Numbered from the stretch's first letter, positions 45,914 to 57,880 are shown. The stretch is 64,000 bases of DNA from Cranoglanis bouderius (GCA_023630585.1 CM042546.1:9242810-9306809), one strand, 5' to 3'. Numbers and translations: made by a program. The notes: generated by a model from the sequence alone, not told the origin.

Positions 45914-46410
45914 CTATTATTGTCCTAAGAGTATGCAAATTTGGCTTAAATTAAAAAAATATATATTTTTACAAAATAATTATACATTATGAAAAACAAA
46001 TCGAAAAACGATAATGAAACTGATTCAGGTGATCAAGTTCTGAAGAAATTTCAAGAATTAAACTCTATAGTACTGAATTATTCAGGAAAATATCCTCAAT
46101 ACTGATTCATTTTCAAGCAAACAGCCAGAAACACTCAGAATTCCTTCAGCTCCATAAAGCAGCAAATACGATCTGGCTGCCGGAAAATCGCCAGTTTACT
46201 TGAATACCAAATACAAAAGTGCGCAGGATGGTTTTTAAAAAAAATGGGAATTCACTTCCTGTAGCAGCTAATTTCACTTATAAAATTGAACAAAATGGAG
46301 GACATGTTAATGTCTTCGCTACAAACAGATTTATACTGACGTTCCTGTCCTACGATTCTCTCCTGAGTTTGTGTATTTTGTGTTTTGCGGATTATGCCGT
46401 CAAGATTACA

Positions 46411-46458
<48 letters not shown>

Positions 46459-47249
46459 TTTACACATTTTGTGTAATCGGTTGTTGAAAGAAAGCGCTTC
46501 CTAAACAAATTCCTAATTTAAGACAAATAAGTCTAGCTATTCAATCAGGACAAAAGTAATGGCGCCCTGTAAAAGGAGGAGGAGGAGTTAGTGCGTGTCT
46601 GTGGCAGTGCAGTGGCTGAGCTGCATTACTGGAAGATTTAGCGCGCTCTTTCACCATTTAGTTACCATTTTGTTTTGGCGTAAAATATTTTCACACAACT
46701 TCAATAAAAGATTAATGAAGACTGATGAGGCCCAAACAAAACATTTCAGTCTTTTAAACACTGGATTTTTTTTTTTGTAATTTAAAATGAGCATTTTATA
46801 TTTCACTCATATTACAGTGTTAATGTTTTAAAAACATTGATTTTTTTCTAAATTAAACCAGCTGCTCGATACTCACAATAAGTTCCACGCTGTTTTCCCG
46901 TCATGGATGGTGCAATAATCCCATGGCAAAGTAATAATCCAGCATCGGAAAAGGGAATTGTGGGTAATCCTTAATCCGGGAAACGTTCCCAAGTCGATAT
47001 AATCCAAAATCCTAAAGTTGAGTGCAGTCGTGATGTCGAGTCTTCTTACAAAATCCCGCAGATCTGAAAAAGATTTGCACATTTTAAAACGATTTCACAA
47101 TTTAGAACATTTTTTGAGGCTCACGTCCTGCGGCTCTGATAAACACTCAGTCGTTAGAAAGCTTTCCATTTCTATTTAAGTCAGACGCCACACCCACTTC
47201 ACAGAGACAGACAGTGCGCTCCTTTAATAACATACATGAATGTGTTGAA
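44992..47249. other. Non-coding sequence with simple repeats
   Basis: (ATTT)n at 45163-45210. C-runs at 45349-45372 have quadruplex potential on the minus strand. A solitary Tc1-type end, CAGTGGAGTGCAGAAGTTTG, lies at 45519-45538 and is followed by an A-run at 45560-45586. (AAT)n lies at 45846-45910 and (AT)n plus a T-run at 46411-46462. AAAGTAATGGCGCCCTG at 46553-46569 may be another eroded terminus. ACGCCACACCCACTTCACAG at 47186-47205 is a single unit of the GGCCACGCC minisatellite. No gene is seen. Confidence 0.45.
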
Positions 47250-47425
47250 TTCCGGACTCTGATCGTTCTAAGACGTTATCGTTTCTATAGTAACAGCACA
47301 TTAAAAAAAAAAAAAAAAAAAGTGCAAGGAGACATTTATGGAACATTTTACGGAAGGAGTCTCCAGTGTCAGCACTTGGTAACAGTCAGAGGTGAAGAGG
47401 TGTAAGCTGCAAGTTTTCCGACTTT
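47250..47425 (+). mobile_element. Dispersed inverted-terminus family, middle part (copy D)
   Basis: Carries GTTATCGTTTCTATAGTAAC, GGAGACATTTATGG, ACGGAAGGAGTCTCCAGTGT (47350-47369) and AACAGTCAGAGGTGAAG, with an A-run insertion at 47301-47321. It is colinear with copy A at 5845-6235, and like that copy it lies beside GGCCACGCC-type minisatellite sequence (47186-47205). Confidence 0.7.
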
Positions 47426-47429
47426 TCCC

Positions 47430-49030
47430 CCCAAGGGACAAACCATAAAAAAACAAAATTTAGGGTAAAACAAAGGATTTTCTCAGAGATTGAACCCTTA
47501 AAAGTGCAATGTTCTTGAAACATCATTGGTTCCTATAAAATTCATTTTTAATCTTATATATTTTTAGTGTGAACTCAAAAAAAACTTCCTATGACCTCCA
47601 TGAACATCTCAAATATGGGCTTGTTTGGATGGTTAACAGTTCTACACGCTAAAGAGTAAAAATAAAGGAGTTCCCGGACTTTCTTTGGATTTTATCACCA
47701 GAGGAACCCTTAAAAGTGCCCCCACGTTCTTGAAACGTTAACGGTTCCTAACAGAACCAGTATAAACTGATATTTTCCAAATGTAGCTGTTGTATTCAAC
47801 TCAGTAAAACTTCCTGTGATCTGCATGTACAACTCAACTAAGGGTTCTTTAGACCTTCACGGTTCTAACGTTCTAAACAGGTTTTACTCAGAAGCTCTCT
47901 GAAAAGGAAACGCTTTGTTGGAACATTACTTTTTTCTAGTTTGAGAACCCTGCTTTAGAGTGCTAGAAAGAACCTTCTTTTTTTTTTAAGACTTGTAAGA
48001 AAATGGTTCCTTCAGGGTTCTTTGGATAGTTAATGGTTCTAAATGTCTTAAGGGTAAATTTTCTCAAAGGGAAACCCTCTGTTGTGGTGCACTAGAACCT
48101 TTCCATATTCCCTTGAAGAAACAAACAACAAACCAAAAGAACACTGAAGGTGCTTTCTAAAAGTAAAACAAAGGATTCTGGGACGTTCTTTGGATTATCT
48201 CACGAGTGCTTCTTGAGACATTAATGCTTCCTAATAGAACCTTGATTTTAATAAGAACCCCAATATAAACCTATATTAGATGTTGTATAGAACTCAATGA
48301 TGTTCTAACGATTCTTTGGATGTTGCACAGTTCTAGTTTAGTTAACACTTGTAATCTTTTCTAAAAAGGAGACCTTTTGTTGTAGAGTTCTACTAAGAAC
48401 ATTTAAATGTGTTTCCCAGAGAGACAAACTGATCATTTTGGAGTGCTAAGTGGAACCTTTATTTTGTACATAACTCAATCATTCTCCCTGTGATTTCGAA
48501 AAATGGTTCCCCAAGGGTTCTTTGGACAGTTTACAGTCCTAACGTTTTGAAGAGGTTCTACTTGGAACCTGTCCTGCCAGGGAAGTTCTCTAATATGGTT
48601 CTACATAGGGATTTCTTAGAGGGATGATCTGAGGAACCTATTTAGAGCCATGGTTCTTAAAAAGGGTGTACATAATATAAATTTGCACTAATGGGATCCA
48701 TTGATTCTTTTTTTCCCAATTAAAGAACTGCAAGAAATTGAGAACCCTGCTTTAGAGTGCTAGACGGAACCCAAAAAGACCTTTTAGGGTTTTGTTGGTC
48801 GTCCCTCTGATGGAACCAGGAACCTCTCTGCAAAGGATAACGGTTCCTAAAAGAACCCAAATATTAATAAGAACCTATAAAGACTCCTAATGAGATGTGT
48901 ATTTTCTGAGTGCAGGTGTTCAGATGTTGTATACAAGTCATTAACACTTCCTGTGATCTCCATGTTACATCTCAGCTAAGGGTTCCTTGGATGTTTGAAC
49001 GGTTCTAGATTTCTGAAGAGGTTCTACTTC
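47430..49030. repeat. Degenerate GGTTCTTTGGATGGTT repeat block, left part
   Basis: Dozens of divergent copies of GGGTTCTTTGGATGTT, GGTTCTAACGTTCTAAAGAG, GGTTCTACTTGGAACC and AACCCTTTGTTGTAGAGTTC, in that approximate order. The order recurs about every 200-300 bp. Both GGTTCT and its complement AGAACC are frequent, so the block is rich in inverted repeats. No frame stays open. Confidence 0.85.
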
Positions 49031-49189
49031 TCTGAAAAGAAAACGCTCGTTAGACTCAGTGTCAAGTCGCTGTGGGGTTTCGAGAAACTCGACGCTGCAG
49101 AGTAACTGTAGTTACAAAAAATTTTACAGCGTAAAGTTTTACAGTTAATCAAAACACAGATGTTATTACTAATGTAAAGTGCATTAGAG

Positions 49190-49231
<42 letters not shown>

Positions 49232-49552
49232 TCGGCGCAAAACAAAGGAAAGTTATAAAGGCTCGCAGTTTAGTTCGAGAAATTTTCATCAACAAAAAAA
49301 AGAAAACGTACAAGAGAAGAAAAATCTACACATTATATTTTAAAGTGTTAGTTCAACTTAATGTTGTTTGTTTGTGTTTATTTAAAATTAAGACACTAAT
49401 TGTGTTACTAAAGAACCTCTGAAGTGCAGTTACACTCACCTCACACTCAAACTTCTATATTTTTAATCATAAAATGGTGTGAAATGTTGTGTACACAAAA
49501 AAAAACAACAACAACGTGTTGTTGTGTTAGTAATGATGTAAAGTGCATTACA

Positions 49553-49597
<45 letters not shown>

Positions 49598-50640
49598 TCG
49601 GTGCAGAACAAAGGAAAAAAGGAAAGAGGGAACAAAGCACTGGGCTTTATTGTACCTGTTGCTCATTTGCTAATTTTGTGCATTTATATCATGCAGATCG
49701 TGTAAAAGTTGCACAAAACTCTAACTGCACGTGCGTTAGCAATGTTTATATTTATTCTGATAAAATAATCATTTAAAAAAAAAAACTATGTAATAAATTG
49801 CATTTTTTTTCTGCGTTTGTCACGTTACTGCAGTGCAAGGTTACATGACTGCAAATGCACGATCTCGTATTGTCTCGCGAGTGAAAACTACTGCATTTTC
49901 CTTTTTAGATTATTTCGATAAAATAACTTTTTTTTTTTTTTGCTGACAACTTCGTGCATCATCCAGGGAAAAAAAGAGCGCGAGAGCAGACACAAAACAT
50001 CCTCTAAAGTTTTAATGCAACCAAGCAGATCCGGTGCATGCAATTAATCAATCCTCGCGCCAAACGCCAACAAACAAATAAACAAACAGGCAAACAAACA
50101 AGCAAAAAAAAATAAAAAATCCCCGTTTGATGGACTGGAAAGGATAATCACACGAGCGCGCGCGCGCGGTGTATCTTGTTTTTCCTCCAAATGCGACAGA
50201 ATGGGAGCGCCCAAGTTTGCACCACAAACTTTTTTCTTTCCTAATTTTTAAAAAAAATTATCCCTAAAACAAACGCCGCGTGCTTCAAAACAAAAGTGCG
50301 TGCACGCGAAAAGAAAACAAACAACAACAAAAAAACACTCACCTGGACAGAATGGAGCAGCTCGCGCCTCGCGGTGGCATCCGCTGGGTGGATAACAAAA
50401 AAAAAAAGTTGGAGCGCGTGCGTGTCCGTGCTAGTGTTGATGGGTCCCTTTGTTTCTTTCAATGCGCGCGCGCGCACGCGTGTGTGTGTGTGTGTGTGTG
50501 TGTGCACGTGCGATGGAAAGATCGCGCCTTCTTCCTTTGAGCGCGAGTCCCGCCCTCGCGCGCGCAACACCAGCATCATCCGAGCTGTTAATCGATGCGC
50601 ATGCAGAAAATAAATAAGTGGCACTGACACTCATGAAAAA
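49031..50640. other. Segment between two GGTTCT blocks: duplicated TG module and CpG-rich patch
   Basis: A module containing TAATGTAAAGTGCATTA, a TG array and GTGGTCGGCGCAAAACAAAGG occurs at about 49160-49252 (TG at 49193-49230). It occurs again at about 49530-49622 (TG at 49555-49596). From 49980 the sequence is CpG-rich, with (CG)n at 50155-50168 and 50464-50476 next to (TG)n to 50504. On the minus strand CTGTCCAG|GTGAGTG at the 50343/50342 boundary is a consensus splice donor. A non-coding first exon is possible, but no coding sequence is supported. Confidence 0.45.
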
Positions 50641-50645
50641 AGAAT

Positions 50646-52660
50646 AGGGTTCCCCAAGGGTTCTTTGGATGGTTAAAGTTTCTAGAGTTCTAAACGGGTT
50701 CTACTGTAACTTACTGAGGTGTTCTGTGGATTTTTTTTTTTTTCAATTAAAGGACTCAAAAGGTTTGAGAAATGATTATGGTTCAACAAAGAACCCATGG
50801 AAATCATTTGAAGTATAGATGTTGTATCCAATTCAGCAAAGCTCCCCCGTGATCTCCTTGAACATCTCCGCTAAGGCTTTGTCCTCTTTAACAGTTCTAG
50901 GTTGAAGAGTTCTGCTTGGAGCTTTTAAAGGTTTAACGTGGCCACGTTTTTAGAATGTTAAGTGAAACCTTCATTTTGAATCCTAAAAGTAAAACAAAAA
51001 GTTCCTGGAAGGTTTTTTTTTTTTTTTTTTGTATTTCTCACTGATCGGACCCTTAAAAAGGTGCCTCTGGGCTCTTGAGATGTAAATGGAACCCAACTTT
51101 TAATAAGAACCATAAAAGTATTTCTGAGTATAAATGCTTAGATGTTGTATACAAGTCAATAACGTTCCCTGTGATCTCCAGGTACGTCTCAGATAATGGT
51201 TCTTTAGAAGTTTAATGGTTCTAACTTTCTAAAGAGGTGCCCTTGTTGTAGGGTTCTACTAAGAACATTTAAAGGTTTTCCCTGAAAGAACAACCTGACA
51301 ACTTTTTAGAGTGATAAGTGGAACCTTCATTTTGCATCCTAAAAGTACAACCCCAATTCCAAAAAGGTACATTTGATATGTTTTCTATGTTCTGTTGTGA
51401 ATAACATATGGGTTTATGAGATTTGCAAATCATTGCATTCTGTTTTTATTTACATCTTACACAGCGTCCCAACTTTTTTTTTTGGAATTGGGGTTGTAAA
51501 ACAATGGCTTCCTAGTTCTTTGGATTTCTCATCAGTGGAACCCTTAAAAGTGTCCTTAAAGCCCATTGATGGCTCCTAGAAGAACCCTAATTTTAATAAG
51601 AACCAATAAAACTATTTTTGAGTGTAGATGTTATATACAACTTAATAACACTCCCCGTGAGCTCAAGGCACATCTTAACTAAGGGTTCTTTGGATTTTTA
51701 ATGGTTCTAGATTTCTAAAGCGGTTGTAGAGTTCCACTTTTAAAGAGCTTTTAAGGGTTCTCCCAGAGAAACCTTTAGAGCAATGGTTCTGAAAATGGTG
51801 TTAAAAAGCTGTACTTTTTTCCAAAGGGGTCTCTGGGGGGGGGGGGGGGAGTTTGAGAACCATGCTTTATAGTGCTTGATGGAACCTTCTTTTTTAAGAT
51901 GTGTGAAATAATATGTTTCAAAAAAGGGTTCTTTGGATTTTTCATGGTTCTAGCATTCAAGAATTACAGTATACTCAAAGAACGTTTAAGGATTTTCCCA
52001 GAGAGACAAACCGACATTCAAATAACCCTTTAGAGCCATGGTTCTCAGAAATGGTGTTCATAAACTAAGTCTTTGTCTGCAAAAAAAGTTTGAGAACCCT
52101 ACTTTAGAGTTCTTGGAATATTAAGAACCTTAATTTTGATAAGAACCTATAAAGACTGCTATCTAACCCAATATTTCTCTCAGGTCAGGGTTCTTTGGAT
52201 GTTGAAAGGATCTAGTTTTACAAAGGGGTTCTACTTAGATTACTTCAATTTCAGAAAAAGAAACCCTTTGTTGTAGAGTTCTGCTACTTTTCTGTACTTT
52301 AGAGCAAGATGGAACCATCTTTTGCAGGATTCTACAAAGAACCTTTTCGCATTCAAAAGGTTTTACATTCACGAATTGAAGACCCCTTTAGGCTGCTAAA
52401 TGCAGATGATTCCTGGAAGTTCATTGTATCTTCTCACTGACAGAACCCTTAAAATATCAACAGGTTCTTGGAACATTATTACTTCCTAAAAGAACCCTCA
52501 AAGATTTTTAGTCAGACCTGTATCTACCACTGAGGGTAGATAAACTCCATGCGATCTCCATTTACATCTCAACATAGGGTTCATCGGATGTTTAAAGGTT
52601 CTAGTTTTCCAAAGATGTTGTCCTTGGAACCTTTTCTGAAAAGGAAAGCTTTGCTCCACA
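50646..52660. repeat. Degenerate GGTTCTTTGGATGGTT repeat block, right part
   Basis: Continues the same family as 47430-49030, beginning AGGGTTCCCCAAGGGTTCTT and running through repeated GTGATCTCCATGTACATCTC, TTCTTTGGATGTTTAATGGT and AGAACCTTTTCGCA-type pieces. It is interrupted by the MITE at 51348-51496, which must have inserted after the block formed. Confidence 0.85.
51348..51496. mobile_element. 149-bp MITE with TA-flanked inverted termini
   Basis: Begins CAACCCCAATTCCAAAAA and ends with its complement (TTTTTGGAATTGGGGTTG), flanked on both sides by TA (51346-51347 and 51497-51498). The interior (GCAAATCATTGCATTCTGTT, ACATCTTACACAGCGTCCCA) is that of a miniature element I recognise as common in teleost genomes. 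It has no coding capacity and must be moved by a transposase encoded elsewhere, presumably Tc1/mariner given the TA target. Confidence 0.85.
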
Positions 52661-52669
52661 ACATTAAAT

Positions 52670-52800
52670 ATAACTATTACCTATAAACGGTATTAAAAGG
52701 TTATGATGTGTCGGTCTTTAACAAATGAAAATTTGTGATCATTGGCAAATTGCTGTGGTATAAAAGGAATATAAACACTCAGGGACATGATTTACTACTT
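52670..52800 (+). mobile_element. Dispersed inverted-terminus family, right-middle fragment (copy E)
   Basis: Matches the right half of the family: AACTATTACCTATAAACGG, ATGTGTCGGTCTTTAA, TTGGCAAATTGCTGTGGTAT and ACACTCAGGGACATG. It stops just before the expected right terminus. Confidence 0.6.
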
Positions 52801-53600
52801 AAAGTTGGAACGTGGGAACCTCCTAGATCGGTATTTATTGATTTATTAGATTTAAATTCTGATTATTTGCTGTAAAACAAGAACTTTGCAGACATGGAGT
52901 ATTTTTAAACACACTGCATTTGGTGTAAAAACGCTGCAGTTAACTGTCATGTCCGTTGCTCCTTCTCCACTGAAGACGTTCACAGAGTGAGCATCATGGG
53001 GCAGCGTGAATCCTGTCTCAGTGGATCTCTATTAGCGCTTGTTGCATTGTTGCAGTTCCCATGTTTGTCCACTAGGTGCAGTAATAACTCTGTAAAGCTA
53101 AATGGGGCATTTTGTTACGTAATTACAACCTCAGCTAATCCAGTTTCCATAATCAAATGTTTTATTTGTATTCAGATTGTTTAAATCAGTGAAATACTTG
53201 TAAGCTGTTGTAAGTCCTGTTCCTAACCGAGGTGTATTTCGAAATGTCACAACACATCATAATAATATGAAGAAACGACACACACAGCAATATTTCTTTA
53301 AAAAGAAACAAAAAAAAACTTGGTTGCTCGCTTAAAAAAGGGGGAAAATAGTAATTCAGCGTAATTTGAAATTGTGAATGAGGACTTTATGAAGATTAAC
53401 ATGATAAGAAGGTGTTATGAAATAATAGATGATATCTCCACAGTAGCAGCAGCTGGTTACTATTAAAAATCAACAACGACAAAAAAACGCTTACACTCTA
53501 ACAGACACTCTAACAAACTGTTTGTTCTCTATCCATCCATCCATCCATCCATCCATCCATCCATCCATCCAAGTGGCTTTATCTAGTGACCTAGTATCCA
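52801..53600. other. Unique non-coding sequence
   Basis: (ATCC)n at 53531-53571. The rest is unique. A 65-codon open frame starting near 52987 has no family resemblance. No gene is called. Confidence 0.45.
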
Positions 53601-55022
53601 CAGTCCACTCTGAAAGTATTGGAATATGATGAATATGATCAGAATTTTAGCTTTCATTTCCTGATATTTACATCTAGATCTGTTAAACAACTTAGAACAT
53701 GGCACCTTCTGTTTGAACCTCCCATTTTTTCAAGTGATCAAAAAATACTGGAACATGTGACTGATGGGTGTTTCTTGCTGCCCAGGTGTGTCCTGTTAGA
53801 TTGATAGTTTAAAGAATCAATAGCTCTGAATGTCTACTCTTGGTCTGAGACCTAGGTTTCACCTGTGAAGACTGCATTTGCTGTTAAAAAGGATAAACCA
53901 ACATGAAGACCAGAGAGCTGTATATGGGAGAAAAGCAAGCCATTCTGATGCTGAGAAAAGACAGAAAATCAAACAGAAGCATTGGGCATAGCCAATACAG
54001 CAATTTTGAATGTCCTGAAAAAGAATGAAACCACTGGTGTACTAACGACCAGACATGGAACAGGTCGGCAAAGGAAAACACCAGCAGCTGATGAAAAACA
54101 TTGAGAGAGCTGTGAAGAAGAACCCAAAAACAAGTCAGTGACATCACCAACAACCTCCACGGGGCAGGGGTGAAGGTATCACAACACAATGTTTGAAGAA
54201 GACTTTGAGAGCAGAAATCTAGAGGCCGTACCACAAGATGCAAACCACTCATCAGCAGCCAGATTGGAATTCGCAAAAAAGAAAATACAGAGATGAGCCG
54301 CAAAAGCTCTGGAACCAAGATTAAACTCTACCAAAGTGATTGAAAGGCCAAAGTGTGGAGAAAGAAATGATCTGCTCATGATCCAAAACATACAAGCTCA
54401 TCTGTCATGGCTTGGGCTTGCATGGCTGCTTCTGGAACAGGCTCAATAATCTTTATTGATGATGGAACTCATGACGGTAGCAGCAGAATGAATTCGAAAG
54501 TTTACAGGAACTTAATCTGCCAGTTTACAGAGAAATGTGTCCAAATTAATCAGGAGGAACTTCATCATGCAGCAAGACGATGATCCAAAACACACTGCCG
54601 ACTCAACAAAGGACTTCATCAGGCAGGGAACATGGAAGGTTTTAGACCGGCCAAGTCAATCACCAGACCTTAACCCAGTTGAGCAGCATTTCACCTCCTG
54701 AAGAGGAGACTGAAGGAACCCCCAACAGAAAAAAACCAACAGTTTGGTGATGTCAGTGAGTCGTAGGCTTGATGCAGGCATTGCATAAGTGTTATTTACT
54801 TAAATTTACTTCAAAATTGATCTGTTCCTATACATTTGCTCACCCAAAATTGGGTGGTCTGATACTATGTTGTATGCTGTTTAACAAGTCTAGATGTAAA
54901 TACCGGAAAATAAAAGCTCAAATCCGAAACTCCGTCTTTTGACCTCAAACCCAAATGTCTTCAATGTATAGCAAAAACAAATGAATTGGCCTTGCTGTTC
55001 CAATAGTTTCGGAGGGAACTGT
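53601..55022 (+). mobile_element. Tc1-like transposon, full length but heavily decayed
   Basis: The termini are CAGTCCACTCTGAAAGTATT (53601-53620) and the complement-like AATAGTTTCGGAGGGAACTG (55003-55022), with several mismatches. TA follows on the right (55023-55024), while the left flank has mutated. The 1422-bp length is normal for the family. A transposase start can be recognised at 53903 (MKTRELYMGEKQAIL), but the frame ends after about 41 codons, and the remaining pieces (AWACMAASGTGS-like near 54410 and a proline-rich DDE-type end near 54640-54680) are in different frames with many stops. It is a fourth Tc1 lineage, inactive. Confidence 0.85.
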
Positions 55023-56094
55023 ATGTGGCCTAAGCTATTCACCTAATGGGACAGACCTGGTATTTATTTGTTTATTTATTTACTTATTTTGTGATCCAAG
55101 CTAGTGGGCCAAGCATTTATTTATTTATTTATATGGACTAAGCGAATGATCTAGTCTGGCTTGTGTTGTTATTTAAGTAGTGACCCAGTGTAAGTTATTG
55201 CTTGATTTGTGAATACGTAAGTGCCCTGGGTAAGTATGTAAACTATAGCAGGCATGATGTGGGATAAATAACTGATTTATTGATGTGAATCTGAGCTCGT
55301 ACTCCAATCTAGTGAGCTAGTAGCCAGTCATGCTCTTTAAATTGTGTTTAAAGGACAGAGTAGCCAAACTTAACAGCTTTAAGTAATGTTTAAGTAGACT
55401 AGTGGTGTAATACGCCCTTTATGAAGCTTGTACTAGTACTAGGCCAGATTTAAGTTAGGTTTAGCTGGACCAGCTGCCAAAGCTAAGATCTCAGACCTAG
55501 TCTAAGTTATTTATTCTTAAATCTGCTAGTAAACAGTGAAGTACACATATGACTGATTATTTATTTATTTATTTTATATTTTTGCGATGTAGTACCAAAA
55601 TCCAGACAAAGGCTAAATGTTTTATGAAGGAGGCTCCCCAGGCTAGGCTAGTGACCTAGTGAACTAGATAACAGCTAAACTACTGATTTATTTGTTTATT
55701 TAGGCTCAGCGATTTTATGTGAGAGTTTCAGGGGTAAAACTGGTGACGTATATCACACAGATATACTTCATTTAAAAAAATTAAATAAACAGGTTATTTA
55801 CTCACCTGGAAGCTATGAGTTATGTCATTGAACACTTATTTCTTTTAGTCCTATTATTGCTTTTTTTTAAAATTATTTCCGTTTGTTTAAATGTTAATGT
55901 TATTATTACTTTCTATTAAATGGTTTTATGTTGTTACATATCGGTACAGTGTCCTTGGGTGCCCTGAAAGACACTTATTATTTCTTGTGTATGTTTTTTT
56001 TTTTTTTTTGTAGTTGATCTTGAGCAGTCAGTTATGCAATCAAAAAAAAAAAAAAAAAAAAGCAAGAAGAAAAACAAGTCATGAGAGCGTGTTA
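55023..56094. other. AT-rich non-coding sequence downstream of sox4
   Basis: Short (ATTT)n patches at 55064-55090, 55109-55131 and 55557-55574, and repeated CTAGTGACCTAG-type strings, also present just left of 53601. T- and A-runs lie at 55994-56009 and 56042-56060. No gene is seen. Confidence 0.45.
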
Positions 56095-56877
56095 AGGTTC
56101 AGTTCCAGCTGACTTTATTTCCTTCCTGAAAAAAACAAAACAAAACAAAAAAAACATCAAAAAAAAAAAAATCTGTACATGTGTATATTAACAATCTGAC
56201 AGGCAGTGACTTGACACATAGAGCTGGCATGAAGCCCCGCCCCCTACACCCTCCCCTCCCCTCCCCTCAACCCCGCCCACAAATCTGAAATGCGTTTTAT
56301 GGCATGATTAGGATGCAAAACAAAGTTTTTTTTTTCTACACAGCATATTGCACAGAACATAAAGTTAATATAATCCAACTGTGTATATACTATATTTATA
56401 CATAAACTCCTCCACAACAATCGTTAAAGGAAGTAGGCTAAGCGAAACCATAGCTGTTCTAGTGCCGTGACATGTTTATAGCGCAACAACATACATAAAA
56501 CACACACCTCTTTTTTTTTGCTCATAATAATAATCATAATAATCATAATAATAATAATAATAATAATACAGTCGACTGTACAAATTCACGATTTTTCCTA
56601 ATTTTTCAGAACACAACAGCTATTATATAGAAACCTGAATCTGTGATACAAAAGTCTATCCACCATGCCTTAAAATACGAAAACGATGAGCTATACGAGT
56701 AGAAAAAGAGAGATTAAATATCCAAACACGATGATTTTCATTTTACGTTCGGAATTTTTTTTTTAAAAAACGATTTTTTTTTGTTGCAAAAATGCCATAA
56801 AAAACGATCGATTAAAGCTACGATATCTGACTGAGCAAGATGTGTAATGTCCCTTTACAGTAGGGTTTCATGTCAAA

Positions 56878-56923
<46 letters not shown>

Positions 56924-57880
56924 TAGAGATTGGAGCTGTAAACACAGACAGGAGGTCGATTTTGCATTAACCAACCCACCTAGAATTAAAAAAAAATTAA
57001 GAGAGGAAAAAAAAAAAGCTGGGGAAAAAAAAGCTGGTACACAAATCGTCAACGAATCGCCACGCCCCCTTTTTTCGCTTTCTTTTTTTTTTTTTTTAAA
57101 TATAGATTTGTACAAAAATACACTGAGAAAATAATCAAACGCTCTCTTTTTCTCCAAAAAAGTCTACATTTAAATATAAAAAATGGGTACAAAAAACAAA
57201 AAAAACAAAAAAAAAACTATAGCCCTTCTTTTTGGAAGAAGGAGTGTGAACCAACAACAAACAAACTGGATTTTTTTTTTTTTTTTAAAAATGCAATGCT
57301 CGGCTGGTATATAAATACATCCTCATATATAAAAAAAATGGCATCTGAAAAACAAACAAACACACAATGATGAACGAGAGTATATAAAAAACAAAAACAG
57401 GGGAGTTTTGGTCCTGATTCTTTAAAAAAAAAAAAAAGAAAAAAAAAAAAGTTCAGCACAGATCTGAGATTGAATCCTGAAGTTCAGAATGAAAAACAGC
57501 TGGTGATTTTTTTTGTTTGTTTTTAAAGTCAAACATGGCGCCATCTAGCCATTTTAAATAAACCTACTTACTGCTAGTGAACTGTTCCACAGTCGCACAC
57601 AAAACCGTGATTACACCAGAGGACAGATAACATGCTTCTCTCTTTCTTTCTCTCTTTCTTTAAATAAAGGGTTGTCTTAAAGTCTTAAACCCACCTCGTT
57701 CAGAAATCCACCCCTTTCCCCAGCCTATTTCTGTACCTCTTAAGCGTTAAAAAGTCACGTGCCTGTCGCAATGTTGTCCTTTTTTTGTTTGTTTGTTTCT
57801 TTTTTTTTTTTTTTTTAAAGATGACTGAAAACAGCTTCTCGTGCAAATCAAATCACAGTTTTCCAGTTCCGACTTTTCCG

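Noticed and set aside
50241..50634. Overlapping open frames on both strands in the CpG-rich patch
   Set aside because: Both strands are open because of CG/TG alternation. Neither translation resembles a known protein. Only the splice-donor signal was kept as a finding.
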